This document shows positions 1 to 7,991 of a stretch of 14,155 nt of DNA, piece by piece. Source of the DNA: Actinomycetes bacterium. GTDB taxonomy: Bacteria > Actinomycetota > Actinomycetes > Mycobacteriales > Mycobacteriaceae. The DNA lies in contig JAHZJY010000125.1 of the NCBI GenBank assembly GCA_022600695.1, forward strand, positions 1-14,155, written 5' to 3'. The first letter of the stretch is position 1, and every line of letters begins with the position of its first letter. The notes below the pieces were generated by a model that saw only the letters and a program-made list of their open reading frames with translations, searched no databases and was not told the DNA's origin. Made by a program: the position numbers and the translations under genes.

Positions 1-813
1 ACCACCCGATCGCGCCCGATAATCAACACCCGCGACGAACCGCATGCGGACGCCGAGAAATACCGTCGGCTGCACGTGATCGTCGGTGATTCCAATATGA
101 GCGAGACCACGACCATGCTCAAGGTGGGTACCGCCGGGCTGGTCCTGGAGATGATTGAAGCGGGGGTGCCGTTCCGGGACTTCTCCCTCGACAACCCGAT
201 TCGGGCCATCCGCGAGGTCAGCCACGACCTGACCGGACGGCGGCCGGTTCGGCTGGCCGGCGGGCGACAGGCAAGCGCGCTGGACATCCAGCGCGAGTAC
301 TACTCCCGGGCGGTTGACTATCTGCAGACTCGCGAACCCAACACCCAGCTGGAGCAGGTCGTCGATCTGTGGGGGCGCCAACTCGACGCCGTGGAGAGCC
401 AGGATTTCGCCAAGGTCGACACCGAGATCGACTGGGTGATCAAGCGCAAGTTGTTCAGCCGCTACCAGGACCGTTACGACATGGAGCTGTCGCACCCCAA
501 GATCAGCCAGCTGGACCTGGCGTACCACGACATCAAGCGCGGTCGGGGCGTCTTCGACCTGCTGCAACGCAAGGGGTTGGCGACCCGCGTCACCACCGAT
601 GAGGATATCGACGCGGCCGTGGACACCCCGCCGCAAACCACCCGGGCCAAGCTGCGCGGGGAGTTCATCAGCGCCGCCCAGGAAGCCGGCCGCGACTTCA
701 CCGTCGACTGGGTCCACCTGAAGCTCAACGATCAGGCCCAGCGCACGGTGCTGTGCAAAGACCCGTTCCGGTCCAGCGATGAGCGGGTCAAGCGACTCAT
801 CGCCAGCATGTGA
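1..813 (+). CDS. pafA: Pup--protein ligase PafA, C-terminal 270 residues (5' partial)
   Basis: PafA joins the C-terminal glutamate of the small modifier Pup to lysines of target proteins, using ATP, and so marks them for the mycobacterial proteasome. The reading frame is open from base 1 and ends at TGA 811-813. About 270 residues are visible against roughly 450 in the family, so the N-terminal part with the catalytic Mg/ATP residues lies upstream of the window. Recognisable PafA/Dop-fold stretches are [20 protein letters not shown], then [17 protein letters not shown], and near the end the helical segment [16 protein letters not shown]. The GTG at 76 and the ATG at 97 are internal codons, not starts, because strongly conserved sequence continues upstream of them. 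pafB follows about 41 bases later on the same strand, which is the usual mycobacterial pafA-pafB-pafC order. The identification is firm; only the truncation is imposed by the window edge. Confidence 0.96.
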   Translation, partial: TTRSRPIINTRDEPHADAEKYRRLHVIVGDSNMSETTTMLKVGTAGLVLEMIEAGVPFRDFSLDNPIRAIREVSHDLTGRRPVRLAGGRQASALDIQREYYSRAVDYLQTREPNTQLEQVVDLWGRQLDAVESQDFAKVDTEIDWVIKRKLFSRYQDRYDMELSHPKISQLDLAYHDIKRGRGVFDLLQRKGLATRVTTDEDIDAAVDTPPQTTRAKLRGEFISAAQEAGRDFTVDWVHLKLNDQAQRTVLCKDPFRSSDERVKRLIASM

Positions 814-854
814 CTGCACTGCTGGAAGCCTGACTGCGGCTAATGTGGGCCAGC

Positions 855-1850
855 GTGGCTCCTACCAAGACATCCAAGGTCGAGCGACTGATGAACCTCG
901 TCATCGCCCTGTTGTCCACGCACGGTTATCTGCCCGCCGATCGCATCCGGGCCAGCGTCATCGGCTACGGCGAGTGCCCCACCGATGAGGCGTTCTCCCG
1001 AATGTTCGAACGGGACAAGAGCGAACTGCGCGATTTGGGCATCCCGTTGGAGACCGGGAGAGTCTCGTCGATTGACCCCACCGAGGGCTACCGCATCAAA
1101 CGTGGCGCCTACGCCCTTCCCGATATCGGTCTCACCGCCGACGAGGCGGCCGCTGTGGCCGTTGCGACCAAACTCTGGGAATCCCCGGAGCGGATCAGGG
1201 CCGCCCAGAACGCTGTGCTCAAGTTGCGCGCGGCCGGTGTGGACGTCGACCCGGCCGACGAGGTGACCATCAGCACCGCAGCGGGACCAACCGGCCTGCG
1301 CGGCTCCGAGGCCGTCCTCGGCAGCCTGCTGGCCGCGATCGACGGGCGCCAGGTGATCCGGTTCCAGCATCGCCCGACACCGGTCGGGGCTTACGCCACC
1401 CGCACCGTCGAACCGTGGGGTGTGGTGACCGCCCGCGGCCGCTGGTATCTGGTGGGCCACGACCGGGACCGTGATGCCACTCGAGTGTTCCGGCTGTCGA
1501 GAATGACCGATGTGACGGCCGTTGGCGCGCACGGTGAAGTCGCCCAGCCCGAGGGCCTGGACCTGAGAGCCACGGTCGACCGGGCAATCGGCGATGCGAC
1601 CGATGGTGGGCGCGCGACGGTCTGGGTTGCCGATGGGCGCGCGACCGCGCTGCGGCGCGCCGGACGGCCGACCGGGCGCCGCACCATCGGCGGCCGCGAC
1701 GGGGAGGTGTTCGATATCGACGTCGGCGCACTGGACTGGCTGGCCCGGGAGGTGACCGGCTACGGAGCCGATGCACTGGTCCTGGAACCTCAATCGCTTC
1801 GTCAGGACGTGCTGGCCCGGCTCACTGCACAGGCCGGTGGACACCGATGA
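855..1850 (+). CDS. pafB: WYL-domain transcriptional regulator PafB
   Basis: PafB acts with PafC as a transcriptional activator of the LexA/RecA-independent DNA-damage response in mycobacteria; both are nucleoid-associated DNA-binding proteins. With the GTG start at 855 the product is 331 residues and begins MAPTKTSKVERL, close to the family N-terminus. An ATG at 843 would add four residues (MWAS). The purine-rich GTGGG at 845-849 sits 5 bases before 855, so 855 is preferred, though not certain. The N-terminal 80 or so residues form the winged helix-turn-helix (TDEAFSRMFERDKSELRDLG is the recognition region). The WYL domain follows, with the diagnostic run GRWYLVGHDRDRDATRVFRL at about residues 195-214, and then a C-terminal WCX-like region. 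The stop overlaps the pafC start by 4 bases (ATGA), so the partners are translationally coupled and likely made in equal amounts. The odd placement beside pafA is conserved in mycobacteria. Confidence 0.94.
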   Translation: MAPTKTSKVERLMNLVIALLSTHGYLPADRIRASVIGYGECPTDEAFSRMFERDKSELRDLGIPLETGRVSSIDPTEGYRIKRGAYALPDIGLTADEAAAVAVATKLWESPERIRAAQNAVLKLRAAGVDVDPADEVTISTAAGPTGLRGSEAVLGSLLAAIDGRQVIRFQHRPTPVGAYATRTVEPWGVVTARGRWYLVGHDRDRDATRVFRLSRMTDVTAVGAHGEVAQPEGLDLRATVDRAIGDATDGGRATVWVADGRATALRRAGRPTGRRTIGGRDGEVFDIDVGALDWLAREVTGYGADALVLEPQSLRQDVLARLTAQAGGHR

Positions 1851-2812
1851 CCCCGGTGGCCAACCGCCTGGTGCGGTTGCTCAACATGGTTCCGTACTTT
1901 CAGGCCAATCCCCGGGTCAGCTACGCGAAGGCAGCTGCCGATTTGGGGGTGTCGGTCAAACAACTCGAGCAGGATCTTGACCAACTCTGGATATGCGGAC
2001 TGCCCGGCTACGGTCCGGGTGACCTGATCGACTTCGAGTTCGCCGGCCGCACCATCAAAGTCACCTTCTCTGCCGGGATGGACCAGCCCCTGCGACTGAC
2101 CTCACCGGAAGCCACCGCTCTGCTGGTGGCGCTGCGCGCGCTGACGGATATCCCCGGACTGGTCAACCCGGCTGCGGCGCGCAGTGCGATCGCAAAGATC
2201 GAAGCGGCGGCCGGGACGGTTATCGACGATGACGCGGTAGCTGCCGAGGACGAGCCCGCACCGGTCGAAGCGGAGGCCGCCGCTGCGGTGCGGGAAGCGG
2301 TTCGCGGCGGCCGGGCGGTCTCCATCGAGTACTACTCGGCGTCCCGCGACGCCCTGTCCGCCCGGGTGGTTGATCCGATCCGGGTGGTGCTCATCGGTGA
2401 CCACAGCTATCTGGAAGCCTGGTGCCGGGAGGCTGAAGGCGTGCGGTTGTTCCGGTTCGACCGGATCGTCGAGGCGCACGTGCTGGATGAACCGTCGGCG
2501 CCTCCGGGGCCGGTTGCCGAGGGGCCGACGAACACCGCGATCTTCAACGCCGACCCGTCGTTGCCGTCGGCCCGGCTGCGGATCGGCCCGCGCGCCGCCT
2601 GGATGCTCGAGTATTTCCCGATGCGGGTGCTCCGGGAACTGCCCGGGGGCTACTGCGAGGCGGCCATGACCTATGCGGCCGAGGACTGGATGGCCCGCCA
2701 GATCCTGGGTTTCGGCGCTGACGTCGAGGTGCTGGCACCCGAAACGCTGGCCCGGCGGGTTCACCGGGCCGCGAACGACGCGCTGGCGGCCTATGCGGCG
2801 GTCGACAGCTGA
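1847..2812 (+). CDS. pafC: WYL-domain transcriptional regulator PafC
   Basis: This is the second half of the PafBC activator pair, 321 residues. The ATG at 1847 lies inside the pafB stop (ATGA), which fixes the start. The N-terminal segment ANRLVRLLNMVPYFQANP followed by SYAKAAADLGVSVKQLEQDL is a helix-turn-helix with the spacing seen in WYL regulators. A linker rich in Ala/Glu (about residues 120-150) leads to the WYL domain: VSIEYYSASRD, VDPIRVV, and HSYLEAWCREAEGVRLFRFD at about 187-206. The tryptophan-tyrosine-leucine core is diverged here to SYLEAW, as is usual for PafC. The WYL domain is thought to sense a damage-linked ligand, reported as single-stranded DNA. The C-terminal 100 residues (LRIGPRAAWMLEYFP onward) match the WCX part. 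Next comes tatA after a 60-base gap with its own possible promoter. Confidence 0.94.
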   Translation: MTPVANRLVRLLNMVPYFQANPRVSYAKAAADLGVSVKQLEQDLDQLWICGLPGYGPGDLIDFEFAGRTIKVTFSAGMDQPLRLTSPEATALLVALRALTDIPGLVNPAAARSAIAKIEAAAGTVIDDDAVAAEDEPAPVEAEAAAAVREAVRGGRAVSIEYYSASRDALSARVVDPIRVVLIGDHSYLEAWCREAEGVRLFRFDRIVEAHVLDEPSAPPGPVAEGPTNTAIFNADPSLPSARLRIGPRAAWMLEYFPMRVLRELPGGYCEAAMTYAAEDWMARQILGFGADVEVLAPETLARRVHRAANDALAAYAAVDS

Positions 2813-2841
2813 GTCCGGGACCGGCGGGCGCGCGGGCCGGG

Positions 2842-2847
2842 TAGCAT
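2842..2847 (+). promoter_or_regulatory. Possible -10 element for tatA
   Basis: TAGCAT fits the mycobacterial SigA -10 pattern TANNNT and lies 25 bases before the tatA ATG. It would give a 5' leader of about 19 bases that still contains the Shine-Dalgarno GGAGG at 2861-2865. No convincing -35 is visible in the very GC-rich sequence upstream. This suggests tatA may be transcribed separately from pafBC. It is pattern matching only. Confidence 0.3.
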
Positions 2848-2872
2848 CAGGAAGACTCTTGGAGGTGAGCGA

Positions 2873-3184
2873 ATGGGTGCTCTACAACCGTGGCACTGGA
2901 TAATCCTTCTGCTCGTTGTCGTCATACTCTTCGGATCGAAGCGGCTGCCGGATGCCGCCCGGTCCCTGGGCAAGTCGATGCGCATCTTCAAGACGGAGGT
3001 CAAGGAGCTGCAGGCCGACCACAAGACAAATCCGCCGGTAACGCCCGCCCAACCCGGCCAGGTTGCTCCCGCCCAACCCGGCCAGGTTGCTCCCGCCCAA
3101 CCCGCCCAAACTCCTCCTGCCCAGGTGCACTCGGAGCGTGTCGAGGACCCGGCGCCCAACCCGACCGACAACCGCCCGGCCTGA
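2873..3184 (+). CDS. tatA: Sec-independent protein translocase subunit TatA
   Basis: TatA forms the protein-conducting oligomer of the twin-arginine pathway, which exports folded proteins across the inner membrane. The product is 103 residues. The ATG at 2873 has an excellent ribosome binding site, GGAGG at 2861-2865, 7 bases upstream. The N-terminus has the family layout: a short transmembrane helix ([15 protein letters not shown], residues 7-21), the hinge [14 protein letters not shown] at 20-33, and an amphipathic helix to about residue 50. The cytoplasmic tail (residues 55-103) is low-complexity Pro/Ala/Gln and carries a tandem AQPGQVAP repeat. tatC follows on the same strand, and no tatB gene is present; in mycobacteria tatB lies elsewhere. 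The name is secure from the hinge motif and the tatC neighbour. Confidence 0.95.
   Translation: MGALQPWHWIILLLVVVILFGSKRLPDAARSLGKSMRIFKTEVKELQADHKTNPPVTPAQPGQVAPAQPGQVAPAQPAQTPPAQVHSERVEDPAPNPTDNRPA
3047..3118 (+). repeat. 24-bp tandem repeat in the tatA tail (two exact copies plus a degenerate third)
   Basis: Copies at 3047-3070 and 3071-3094 are identical over 24 bases. The third, 3095-3118, diverges in its second half. Each unit is exactly eight codons and encodes AQPGQVAP (third copy AQPAQTPP), so copy-number change would stay in frame and alter only the length of the disordered cytoplasmic tail of TatA. Confidence 0.9.
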
Positions 3185-3199
3185 GCCGGCGAGGACAAC

Positions 3200-3215
3200 C
3201 GGCGCTCCGGCGCCG
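3200..3215 (+). other. Stable hairpin with UNCG-type loop between tatA and tatC
   Basis: CGGCGC-TCCG-GCGCCG is a perfect 6-bp GC stem closed by C(UCCG)G in RNA, a member of the extra-stable UNCG tetraloop class. It ends 2 bases before the AGGTGG ribosome binding site of tatC. There is no following U-run, so a simple intrinsic terminator is unlikely. mRNA processing or stability, or control of tatC translation, are possible roles. Only the sequence symmetry is seen. Confidence 0.5.
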
Positions 3216-3228
3216 CTAGGTGGACGTC

Positions 3229-4164
3229 GTGCGCACGCCTAAATTCCTGTCCCGTCTCGACCCACGGCAGCGGCGCAGCCGTGTCAACCCAGACGGCACC
3301 ATGCCGCTGGTCGAACATGTGCGGGAGCTGCGAACCCGGCTACTGATCTCGGTGGGCGCGGTCGCGCTGACCACGATCATCGGTTTCCTCTGGTACAGCC
3401 ACTCCCTGTTCGGGTTCGACAGTCTCGGCGATTGGTTGCGGCACCCATACTGTGCGCTACCGGCCTCGGCGCGCGCCGAGATCACCCCGGATGGCGGATG
3501 CCGACTGCTGGCCACCGCTCCGTTCGATCAATTCATGCTGCGCCTCAAGGTGGGACTGACGGCTGGAATCGTCCTGGCCTGTCCGGTGTGGCTGCACCAA
3601 CTCTGGGCCTTCATCACCCCCGGCCTGTACCGCAACGAGCGCCGCTTCGCCTTCGTGTTCGTCACCTCGGCGGCAACACTGTTCGTGGGCGGCGCACTGC
3701 TGGCCTACGTGGTGCTGTCCAAAGCCCTGTACTTTCTGCTCACCGTCGGTAGCGACGTCCAGGTGACCGCACTGTCCGGTGACCGCTACTTCGGCTTCCT
3801 GATCAATCTGCTGCTGGTATTCGGGGTCGGATTCGAGTTCCCGCTGATCATCGTGATGCTCAACGTCATCGGTGTGCTGAGCTACGAGAAACTCAAGGCG
3901 TGGCGGCGCGGTCTGATCTTCGCCGTCTTCGCCTTCGCCGCGGTCGCGACGCCCGGATCCGATCCGTTCTCCATGCTCGCTCTCGGACTTGCACTGACAC
4001 TGCTGCTCGAGTTCGCAATCCAGATCGCCCGCCTGCATGACCGGCGAAAAGCCAAACGGGAAGCCAAGACCGAGATCCCCGACGACGAGGCCGCACCCAT
4101 TGGGCCCGCCACCCCGATGGCCGCGCCCACCGGATCCCGCCGCGGGCATGATGACGTCACCTGA
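3229..4164 (+). CDS. tatC: Sec-independent protein translocase subunit TatC
   Basis: TatC is the polytopic membrane subunit that recognises twin-arginine signal peptides and nucleates the TatA pore. From GTG 3229 the product is 311 residues, starting [19 protein letters not shown]. The AGGTGG at 3218-3223 lies 5 bases before this GTG. An upstream GTG at 3220 would overlap that site and is less likely. Six membrane helices are visible at about residues 38-57, 107-127, 143-165, 189-212, 226-242 and 247-267. Family signatures include the N-terminal cytoplasmic [17 protein letters not shown] and the first cytoplasmic loop [15 protein letters not shown], whose Glu (about residue 137) corresponds to the signal-peptide contact Glu103 of E. 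coli. [10 protein letters not shown], between the last two helices, is also typical. The tail is charged and ends GHDDVT, as in the M. tuberculosis protein. Its stop lies inside the 5' end of helY, so the two are probably cotranscribed. Confidence 0.95.
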   Translation: MRTPKFLSRLDPRQRRSRVNPDGTMPLVEHVRELRTRLLISVGAVALTTIIGFLWYSHSLFGFDSLGDWLRHPYCALPASARAEITPDGGCRLLATAPFDQFMLRLKVGLTAGIVLACPVWLHQLWAFITPGLYRNERRFAFVFVTSAATLFVGGALLAYVVLSKALYFLLTVGSDVQVTALSGDRYFGFLINLLLVFGVGFEFPLIIVMLNVIGVLSYEKLKAWRRGLIFAVFAFAAVATPGSDPFSMLALGLALTLLLEFAIQIARLHDRRKAKREAKTEIPDDEAAPIGPATPMAAPTGSRRGHDDVT

Positions 4165-6973
4165 ATCGGGGCCTGGGCCCGGACCCGTGGCGGATTCTCA
4201 ACTGGCCGAATTCGCCGGGCAACTGGAGTTCCGGCTCGATCGTTTTCAGATCCAGGCCTGCGAGGCGCTGGAACGCCACCACGGCGTGCTGGTGTGCGCG
4301 CCGACCGGTGCGGGCAAGACCGTGGTCGGGGAATTCGCCGTACACCTTGCGCTCGCGGCGGGGCAGAAATGTTTCTACACCACGCCGATCAAGGCACTGA
4401 GCAACCAGAAACACAGCGACCTGGTTCGCCGGTACGGACCGGACCGAATCGGACTCCTGACCGGTGATCAGTCGATCAACGGCGACGCCCCAGTGGTGGT
4501 GATGACCACCGAAGTGCTCCGCAACATGCTCTACGCGGGTTCGGATGCCCTGGAGGGTCTGTCCCACGTCGTGATGGACGAGGTGCACTTCCTCGCCGAT
4601 CGGATGCGCGGGGCAGTGTGGGAGGAGGTCATCCTGCATCTGCCCGAGGAGGTCCGACTGGTCAGCCTTTCAGCGACCGTCAGCAACGCCGAAGAGTTCG
4701 GGGGTTGGATCAAGACCGTGCGTGGCGACACCGCGGTGGTGGTCGACGAGCACCGGCCGGTGCCGCTGTGGCAGCACGTTCTGGTGGGTAAACGGCTGTT
4801 CGACCTGTTCGACTATGACAACACCACCGAGTCGCCGGACAAGCGGCACCGAGTAGATCCCGCATTGACCCGGCACATCGCCCACCGTCGCGAGGCCGAC
4901 CGGTTGGTCGACTGGCAACCGCGTCGGCACGGGAATCGGGGCGGGCCCCGCGGAGGAAGGCCGGGGTTGCATCGCCCGCCATCGCGCCCCGACGTCATCG
5001 CCACCCTGGATCGGGAGGGACTACTACCGGCGATCGCGTTCATCTTCTCCCGGGCGGGCTGCGACGCCGCGGTCAAACAGTGCTTACGCAGCCCACTGCG
5101 GCTGACCGGAGAGTCGGACCGAGCCCGCATCGCCGAGGTGATCGACCGTCGCTGCGGGGACCTGGCCGACAGCGATCTGGCGGTGCTGGACTACTACGAG
5201 TGGCGCGAGGGTCTGCTGCGCGGGCTGGCCGCCCACCACGCCGGGATGCTCCCGATCTTCCGGCATACCGTTGAGGAGTTGTTCACCGCAGGTCTGATCA
5301 AGGCGGTCTTCGCCACCGAGACCCTCGCGCTCGGTATCAACATGCCGGCCCGCACCGTGGTGCTGGAGAAGTTGGTGAAATTCAACGGCGAACAGCACCT
5401 GCCGCTGACACCGGGGGAGTACACCCAGCTGACCGGTCGGGCCGGGCGCCGCGGGATCGACGTCGAAGGCCATGCGGTGGTGATCTGGAACCCGCACGAC
5501 TCCACCGCGGAGCCCGTCGAGATCGCCGGTCTGGCTTCCACCCGCACCTTCCCGTTGCGGAGTTCGTTCGCCCCGTCGTACAACATGACGATCAATCTGA
5601 TCAGTCAGATGAACCCGGCGGCCGCGCGCAAACTGCTGGAACGATCCTTCGCCCAATATCAGGCCGACCGGTCGGTGGTCGGTCTGGTCCGCGGTGTCGA
5701 GCGCGGCGAGAAGATGCTGGACGATATAGCCGCCGAGTTGGACTGGAACCGAAGTACCGATACCTCTGAACCCGCGATCCTCGACTACGCGCGACTGCGG
5801 GCTCGAATCAGCGAGCGCGAACGGGCACAATCGCGGATGTCACGGCTGGCCCGCCGCCAGGTTGCCACCGATGCGCTGGCGGCTCTTCAGCGCGGCGATA
5901 TCATCAGCATTACCCATGGCCGCCGCGGCGGGCTCGCGGTAGTGCTCGACTCCGGGAATGACGCCCACGACCCGCGGCCGCTGGTACTCACCGAAAACCG
6001 TTGGGCTGGAAGAATTTCTACCGCAGATTACTCGGGCGGCACCGGACCTATCGGTTCGATGAAGCTTCCCAAGCGAGTCGAGCACCGCCAGCCCAGGGTG
6101 CGTCGCGAGCTCGCCTCGGCGTTGCGATCAGCAGCCGAGGGCCTGGCCGTGCCCCCGGTCCGCACCCGCCGCAGCGCCGGCGAGCCAACCGGCGCAGACC
6201 CGGAACTGCTCGCTCTGCGCGACGAGATACGTCGTCACCCCGCCCATCGGACCGCCGACCGAGAGGCCGTGGTGCGGGTCGCTGAGCGCTATCTGCGGGT
6301 GGAACGGGACAATCTGCAGATCCGCGGAAAGGTCAATGCCGCGACCAACTCGCTGGCCCGGACCTTCGACCGGATTGTCGGACTGCTGACCGAGCGCGGC
6401 TACATCGCCGCGGCAGACACGCCAGCTCGTGATCCGAGGGTCACCGATGACGGTCGGTTGCTGGCCCGCATCTACAGCGAGAGCGACCTGCTGGTCGCCG
6501 AATGCCTACGCACCGGAGCGTGGAAGGGCCTCCAGTCCGCCGAACTGGCCGCGGTGCTCTCGGCTCTGGTCTTCGAGTCCCGGGGCAGCGACGGCCCTGC
6601 GCCAGCGCACACCATCGACCTGCCCACGGCCGCCGTCCGCCGGGCCCTGACCGAGACCCGGCGACTGTCCGACCAGTTGCGCACCGATGAGAACCGACAC
6701 CGGCTGGCGCCCTCGCGCGAACCCGACGGGGGCTTCGTCCCGGCGGTCTATCGGTGGGCCACCACCGGCAACCTGGCCGACGCGCTGGCGGCCTCCGATG
6801 TCGCCGGGAGCGGCTCACCATTGTCTGCGGGCGACTTTGTGCGATGGTGTCGTCAGGTTCTTGACCTGCTTGATCAGGTGCGAAACGCATCCCCGGACGC
6901 GGGTATGCGTAAAGCCGCGAAACGCGCCATCGACGACGTCCGGCGCGGCGTCGTGGCTGTTGACAACGGGTAG
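4148..6973 (+). CDS. helY: Ski2/Mtr4-like DEAD/DEAH-box helicase HelY
   Basis: This is a large superfamily 2 RNA/DNA helicase of the Ski2/Mtr4 type (941 residues from ATG 4148). Helicase motifs, in order, are: Walker A APTGAGKT (51-58); [12 protein letters not shown] (Ia); DEVH (motif II, 144-147); SATVSN (III, 175-180); FSRAGCD opening the second RecA domain; [13 protein letters not shown] (V, about 390-401); and [10 protein letters not shown] (VI, 427-436). About 500 further residues contain the Ski2-type winged-helix and helical-bundle domains, ending [15 protein letters not shown] and [10 protein letters not shown] as in M. tuberculosis HelY. A Gly/Arg-rich insert ([12 protein letters not shown]) lies between the RecA domains near residue 265. 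The start is uncertain: ATG 4148, ATG 4151 and GTG 4187 are in frame without a clear ribosome binding site, and 4187 gives the length closest to M. tuberculosis. The first two overlap the tatC end. The substrate in mycobacteria is not known from this sequence. Confidence 0.93.
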   Translation: MMTSPESGPGPGPVADSQLAEFAGQLEFRLDRFQIQACEALERHHGVLVCAPTGAGKTVVGEFAVHLALAAGQKCFYTTPIKALSNQKHSDLVRRYGPDRIGLLTGDQSINGDAPVVVMTTEVLRNMLYAGSDALEGLSHVVMDEVHFLADRMRGAVWEEVILHLPEEVRLVSLSATVSNAEEFGGWIKTVRGDTAVVVDEHRPVPLWQHVLVGKRLFDLFDYDNTTESPDKRHRVDPALTRHIAHRREADRLVDWQPRRHGNRGGPRGGRPGLHRPPSRPDVIATLDREGLLPAIAFIFSRAGCDAAVKQCLRSPLRLTGESDRARIAEVIDRRCGDLADSDLAVLDYYEWREGLLRGLAAHHAGMLPIFRHTVEELFTAGLIKAVFATETLALGINMPARTVVLEKLVKFNGEQHLPLTPGEYTQLTGRAGRRGIDVEGHAVVIWNPHDSTAEPVEIAGLASTRTFPLRSSFAPSYNMTINLISQMNPAAARKLLERSFAQYQADRSVVGLVRGVERGEKMLDDIAAELDWNRSTDTSEPAILDYARLRARISERERAQSRMSRLARRQVATDALAALQRGDIISITHGRRGGLAVVLDSGNDAHDPRPLVLTENRWAGRISTADYSGGTGPIGSMKLPKRVEHRQPRVRRELASALRSAAEGLAVPPVRTRRSAGEPTGADPELLALRDEIRRHPAHRTADREAVVRVAERYLRVERDNLQIRGKVNAATNSLARTFDRIVGLLTERGYIAAADTPARDPRVTDDGRLLARIYSESDLLVAECLRTGAWKGLQSAELAAVLSALVFESRGSDGPAPAHTIDLPTAAVRRALTETRRLSDQLRTDENRHRLAPSREPDGGFVPAVYRWATTGNLADALAASDVAGSGSPLSAGDFVRWCRQVLDLLDQVRNASPDAGMRKAAKRAIDDVRRGVVAVDNG

Positions 6974-6987
6974 GGTGATGCAACCGC

Positions 6988-6993
6988 TACGGT
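6988..6993 (+). promoter_or_regulatory. Possible -10 element upstream of the DUF4333 gene
   Basis: TACGGT fits TANNNT and lies 15 bases after the helY stop and 49 bases before the next ATG. A perfect TTGACA occurs at 6960-6965, but 22 bases separate the two, longer than the usual 16-19, so it may not be a true -35. Mycobacterial promoters often work without one. This would let the membrane protein gene be transcribed apart from helY. Confidence 0.25.
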
Positions 6994-7042
6994 GAGAAAC
7001 GTTTTGTTCGGGGCGAGAGCTCCTGGCTATCAAGGAGAGACG

Positions 7043-7783
7043 ATGAGCGGACCGCAGGGACCTGACGCCAACCCCTGGCAGGGATCGGGCCACGATCAGA
7101 CTGCCGCCGGCTCAGACCAGCCTTCCGCCCCGGAAGCCCCGGCCTGGCAGCCGCCCGGCAGCGAGGCCCCGGCCTGGCAGCCGCCCGGCTACCCGCCCGG
7201 GCAGTACCCGCCGTACGGTCAGCAACCGATGCCGCCCGGATACCCGGCCGCGCCCCCCTACGGCGCCCCGCCCGAATACAACCCGGGTCCCTACGGGCCC
7301 CCGCCCCAGTACGGCCAACCAGGTCCGTACGGCCCGCCGCCCCAGTACGGGCAGTATCCGCCGCCGGTCCCAGGTCAGTACCCGCCGGCAGGACAGCCGG
7401 GCCAGTATCAGCAGTACCCCCCGCCAGGTGCCGAGGAAGCCTCGCAGAAGTCGATGCGCGTTATCGGCGGCGCACTCGGCGGGCTGGCCGCGCTGGTGCT
7501 CGCCGTCGTGCTGATCACCGGCTTCTGGCAACCGGGCTTCTTCGTGACGACCAAACTGGATGTCAACAAGGCCCAGCAGGGGGTCCAGCAGATCCTCACC
7601 GACGAGTCCAGCGGCTACGGCGCCAAGAACGTTGAGGACGTCAGGTGCAACAACGGACAGAACCCGACGGTGAAGAAGGGCGACACCTTCAACTGCGAGG
7701 TCAGCATCGACGGCACCAAGCGTCAGGTCACGGTGACGTTCCAGGACGACAAGGGGACCTACGAGGTCGGCCGGCCGAAGTAG
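7043..7783 (+). CDS. Proline-rich single-pass membrane protein with C-terminal DUF4333 domain (Rv2091c-like)
   Basis: A 246-residue protein. ATG 7043 is set by a strong AAGGAGAG at 7032-7039; a GTG at 6992 is in frame but lacks such a site. Residues 1-130 are low-complexity and rich in Pro, Gly, Tyr and Gln, with short tandem repeats (EAPAWQPPG twice; [11 protein letters not shown] twice). A single transmembrane helix spans about 139-160 ([20 protein letters not shown]). The outer domain, about 170-246, has the DUF4333 pattern: [12 protein letters not shown], then two cysteines (202 and 218, in VRCNNG and FNCEVS) likely to form a disulfide, then strands ending DKGTYEVG. Related Cys-paired DUF4333 modules are common in actinobacterial envelope proteins; the function is unknown. 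Position after helY matches M. tuberculosis Rv2091c. Orientation with the repeat arm inside is inferred from the lack of a signal peptide. Confidence 0.85.
   Translation: MSGPQGPDANPWQGSGHDQTAAGSDQPSAPEAPAWQPPGSEAPAWQPPGYPPGQYPPYGQQPMPPGYPAAPPYGAPPEYNPGPYGPPPQYGQPGPYGPPPQYGQYPPPVPGQYPPAGQPGQYQQYPPPGAEEASQKSMRVIGGALGGLAALVLAVVLITGFWQPGFFVTTKLDVNKAQQGVQQILTDESSGYGAKNVEDVRCNNGQNPTVKKGDTFNCEVSIDGTKRQVTVTFQDDKGTYEVGRPK
7133..7192 (+). repeat. 30-bp tandem duplication in the DUF4333 gene
   Basis: Two adjacent 30-base units (7133-7162, 7163-7192) are nearly identical and encode [10 protein letters not shown] and [10 protein letters not shown]. They are in frame and lie in the proline-rich cytoplasmic arm. 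Confidence 0.85.
7286..7354 (+). repeat. 36-bp-period repeat in the DUF4333 gene
   Basis: [11 protein letters not shown] is encoded at 7286-7318 and again at 7322-7354, separated by one codon (period 12 residues). The DNA copies differ at a few third positions, so this duplication looks older than the tatA 24-mers. Confidence 0.75.
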
Positions 7784-7799
7784 TCCCACGGCTTCACCG

Positions 7800-7833
7800 G
7801 CGGGGCTGGAGCGGTCCAGCAAACCGGCCCCGC
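7800..7833 (+). terminator. Terminator-like hairpin after the DUF4333 gene
   Basis: GCGGGGC (7800-7806) pairs with GCCCCGC (7827-7833), and inside it TGGA (7807-7810) pairs with TCCA (7815-7818). An alternative is the compact GCTGGA-GCGG-TCCAGC (7805-7820). It begins 17 bases after the stop codon. There is no U-tract, as is common for mycobacterial terminator-like hairpins, so termination is likely but unproven. It would insulate the feo unit from upstream transcription. Confidence 0.55.
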
Positions 7834-7919
7834 ACCGCGTTCGACGGTCTTCACGTGCTGCTGTCAGCGGCGACCGGACAGCGCTCGAGACAGTGGGCGT
7901 CACACACCGGCAAGTTTCA

Positions 7920-7938
7920 GTAGGGTAGCCTAAGCTAT
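7920..7938 (+). promoter_or_regulatory. IdeR/DtxR-type iron box upstream of feoA
   Basis: The 19-mer gTAGGgTAGCCTAAgCTAt matches the IdeR/DtxR consensus TTAGGTTAGSCTAACCTAA at 15 of 19 positions (capitals), including the central AGCCTAA and the outer TAGG. It lies 53 bases before the feoA ATG and overlaps candidate -10 hexamers (TAGCCT 7926-7931, TAAGCT 7931-7936). In this position, Fe(II)-loaded IdeR would block transcription, so the feo unit should be expressed in low iron. The site is recognised by eye; binding is inferred. Confidence 0.75.
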
Positions 7939-7991
7939 CTAGTAATTGGGTGCGGGCATCGCCTCGCGTCCCCACTGGAAGGCAGCCACCC

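Noticed and set aside
840..1844. Long minus-strand open frame opposite pafB
   Set aside because: Its protein is low in recognisable motifs, and the plus strand encodes clear PafB with a WYL motif. Antisense open frames of this size are expected in high-GC coding DNA.
4037..4147. Upstream extension of helY
   Set aside because: It would overlap tatC by 128 bases, and the added Pro/Arg-rich residues mirror the tatC tail in another frame. ATG 4148/4151 or GTG 4187 fit the family better.
3457..4149. Minus-strand open frame opposite tatC with many Gln, Gly and His residues
   Set aside because: The plus strand is unambiguous TatC with six membrane helices; the antisense product is a codon-bias artefact.
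7805..7820. Shared GAGCGGTCCAGCA between the intergenic hairpin and the 3' end of the PPOX gene (near 12888-12900)
   Set aside because: A 13-base match with coding sequence on one side and no wider similarity is likely chance in this composition.
7784..7991. Possible small gene or riboswitch between the DUF4333 gene and feoA
   Set aside because: No open frame with a ribosome binding site was found. The only supported items are the hairpin and the iron box.
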